NCBI RefSeq assembly: GCF_947507565.1 | Contig: NC_089180.1 | Location: 2,356,001 to 2,420,000 of the forward strand | DNA length: 64,000 nucleotides | From: Oscarella lobularis | Lineage: Eukaryota; Porifera; Homoscleromorpha; Homosclerophorida; Oscarellidae | Direction: 5' to 3' | In this document: piece by piece, positions 62,369 to 64,000 of the stretch | How positions within the stretch are numbered: position 1 is the stretch's first letter | Layout of the letters: each line of letters opens with the position of its first letter | Notes under the pieces: generated by a model | Databases searched by the model: none | What the model was told of the DNA's origin: nothing | What the model saw: only the letters and a program-made list of their open reading frames with translations | Made by a program: the position numbers and the translations under genes

Positions 62369-62745
62369 CTACGCGAGACTAACGTAAGCTAATGTTTCTA
62401 AGTAAAGATTGGTGCCAAACTGGTCACTTGGGGCTAGTGCATCAATCTTTGCTGCAAATTTTCCAATACGTACTCCTGCACATAAATATCGACGTCTGGA
62501 ATTTGAATTCTGTTTTCCTTTTCTTCTTCGTTTTCTGGTTAGGCATTGGGACGGGCTGTTCTCTTGTGTAGATAACGACCGAGAGGCTATCCTCTTTCTT
62601 GGGGAATTGTGTATCAAATGATACTGAAAGTGTTAGCAAACACCTAAATACTCAAAATTGATAAAACACGAAGTATGACTATGTACAAATAAAAAGCTAA
62701 AAATATTTCAATACACTGCAAAGGATAAAAATTAAAAACAAACAT

Positions 62746-63006
62746 TTAGTACACTCTACAGAAGATCGTTTCCCAGATTTTATCCGCATCGTTTTGACAG
62801 TCTATCAACTCGGGGTTCAAAGCCTCGGAAGCCTTCTTGGCCGCACTTACCAAAAGACCTGAAACGTTGTGCAATCGATTGATTTTTTTTTCTATCAGGC
62901 GTACTTTCAGTGGACATTTGAACAACCCAAGGAGACGGATCTCCAGGTTTGGACAGTTCACATAAGAGGTCAAATTAATTGTACGTTTTTGCTGAAAATA
63001 AGCCAT
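62746..63006 (-). CDS. Hypothetical 86-codon frame
   Basis: INLTSYVNCPNLEIRLLGLF, KVRLIEKKINRLHNVSGLLV, SAAKKASEALNPELIDCQND. Coding-like composition; may be a last exon (stop at 62746). Not recognised. Confidence 0.3.
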   Translation of the reverse strand: MAYFQQKRTINLTSYVNCPNLEIRLLGLFKCPLKVRLIEKKINRLHNVSGLLVSAAKKASEALNPELIDCQNDADKIWETIFCRVY

Positions 63007-63845
63007 CTAACGTAATTAGGCAGTGCGATGCAAATAGGCTTTTAAAATTGGAGTAAAAAGAATCAAATAGCGCACTGAGGGCGTTTGGAAATCACATGAT
63101 AGATCACAAAACTATCATTATCTTGTAACTCTCCCAAGAGAAACACTAACTTCAGCGAGGCTTCAAACGACCAAGTCTTGCTCTTCAAAGAAACAATCTC
63201 AAACTCATTTTACTTATACGAGAAATCTGAAATGTATCAAAAATAAGCAGTTTGTTTCTGAACAATCTATTCTTCTCTAACGATTTTCATTGCTCCACAA
63301 CTCCTTCGCCTTTTGCGGCGCACTCAACGGCGTAACACTCGTTCTAGACTGACTAAAATTCGGAAATTTGGACCCGGATTGCTTACCAAGTTTACTGTTT
63401 TTGGATAACAAAATTGCGCCAATTGCGCATGCTCACTTTTGTGTTCTGTAATACATATTTGCGAGATTTTTCATGCACACATTTTAGGCGATTTTGTCGC
63501 TACTATCAATTACCACGTTTTCAAAATCTGAAAAATTAGCTTGTCACTAACAATTTGGTAAATAAAAATCAAAGTTAAACGGAGGTAAAAGTAGGTACAC
63601 TGTACTGATTGTTTAGAGTGCAGCTGATAAACGACAGCGGGTAATCAAAAAGGTACTGTACAGTAATTTATTCTGATAAATAATTTTTAGAAATATACTG
63701 CGTGCTTCCATACATTGTCCATGTCTTCCTCGCAATAATAGCGCAGGTCGTCGTTTGATTCATCATGATTACGCTCGAGTTTATTCAAGCCCACTTCTAC
63801 GCTTTAAACTTGAGGTCCTCAGTGCTCATAATCGAGACCTGCCCG
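63007..63845. other. No supported gene
   Basis: AT-rich, short frames only. Confidence 0.45.
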
Positions 63846-64000
63846 TATTATCCGCAACGATAGTAGGAAGATCCGTCTCTGTTTAAAACGTAGTCACTGC
63901 GCAATTGCAAGATTGACGCATTCAAAGACCTGCCTGTCAAACGAAAAGACTCAACGACACCTTCTCTCTTGCTGTCGTCGCCCACAACGGCGACGGGGTC
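63846..64000 (-). CDS. Open frame entering from the right edge
   Basis: From base 64000 the minus strand reads DPVAVVGDDSKREGVVESFR, LTGRSLNASILQLRSDYVLN, RDGSSYYRCG and a stop at 63846. It may be the end of an exon or gene that continues beyond the window. Confidence 0.25.

Overview
The window looks like repeat-rich genomic DNA from a marine invertebrate animal. A sponge is my best guess, a cnidarian the alternative. The evidence is short GT-AG introns (about 46 to 70 bp wherever I can place both ends), animal-type domains (TKL-like kinase, HECT, THAP, TPR, RecQ, single-pass membrane protein), and many families of eukaryotic transposons. I saw no bacterial operons, tRNA, rRNA or CRISPR. The species call is inference; the transposon calls rest on motifs visible in the sequence.

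Layout. 0-8.4 kb: start of a spliced gene leaving the left edge, a 21-bp palindrome, a broken multi-exon protein, Tc1 and P-type transposase remnants, tandemly duplicated coiled-coil exons, the 3' end of a Ty3/gypsy element with its LTR, and a kinase cut off by a repeat. 8.4-19 kb: gypsy integrase and RNase H scraps, a Helitron helicase scrap, TPR exons, and a spliced pogo/jerky-type transposase. 19-25.9 kb: a Tigger deletion derivative fused to a Helitron Rep gene of 804 codons whose helicase core is missing; facing it, a 422-codon frame joining a Helitron N-terminal segment to an RPA-like zinc domain; then a pogo remnant. 26-40 kb: hAT scraps, a satellite, HECT exons, THAP, gypsy RT/RNase H, a membrane-protein exon, a RecQ exon and another pogo relative. 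40.1-43.6 kb: a hAT element with both ends, invaded by two smaller terminal-inverted-repeat elements, one with a perfect 8-bp target duplication. 45.1-46.6 kb: a frameshifted integrase-type gene. 51.13-53.62 kb: a complete Tigger element. 54-64 kb: mostly short palindromic elements, small satellites, a degraded membrane-protein locus and a third Helitron helicase scrap.

The most interesting system is the Tigger element at 51,131-53,622. It has matching CAGTAGAACCTCT ends and TA on both sides. It carries two open, divergently read genes: a 540-residue DDD transposase ending in a PCNA-interacting (PIP-box) motif, and a 132-residue stand-alone HIRAN protein, a fold known in other proteins to bind DNA ends at stalled forks. 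A second, internally deleted copy at 19,041-19,606 keeps part of the same HIRAN gene beside the same end, so HIRAN belongs to the family and is not a chance neighbour. I infer a transposon that couples its movement to host replication or repair.

Most other coding pieces are decayed transposons. The likely host genes are the left-edge gene, the coiled-coil exons at 6.0-6.6 kb, the TPR exons, the HECT exons, the membrane-protein exon at 34.65 kb and the RecQ exon, all incomplete here.
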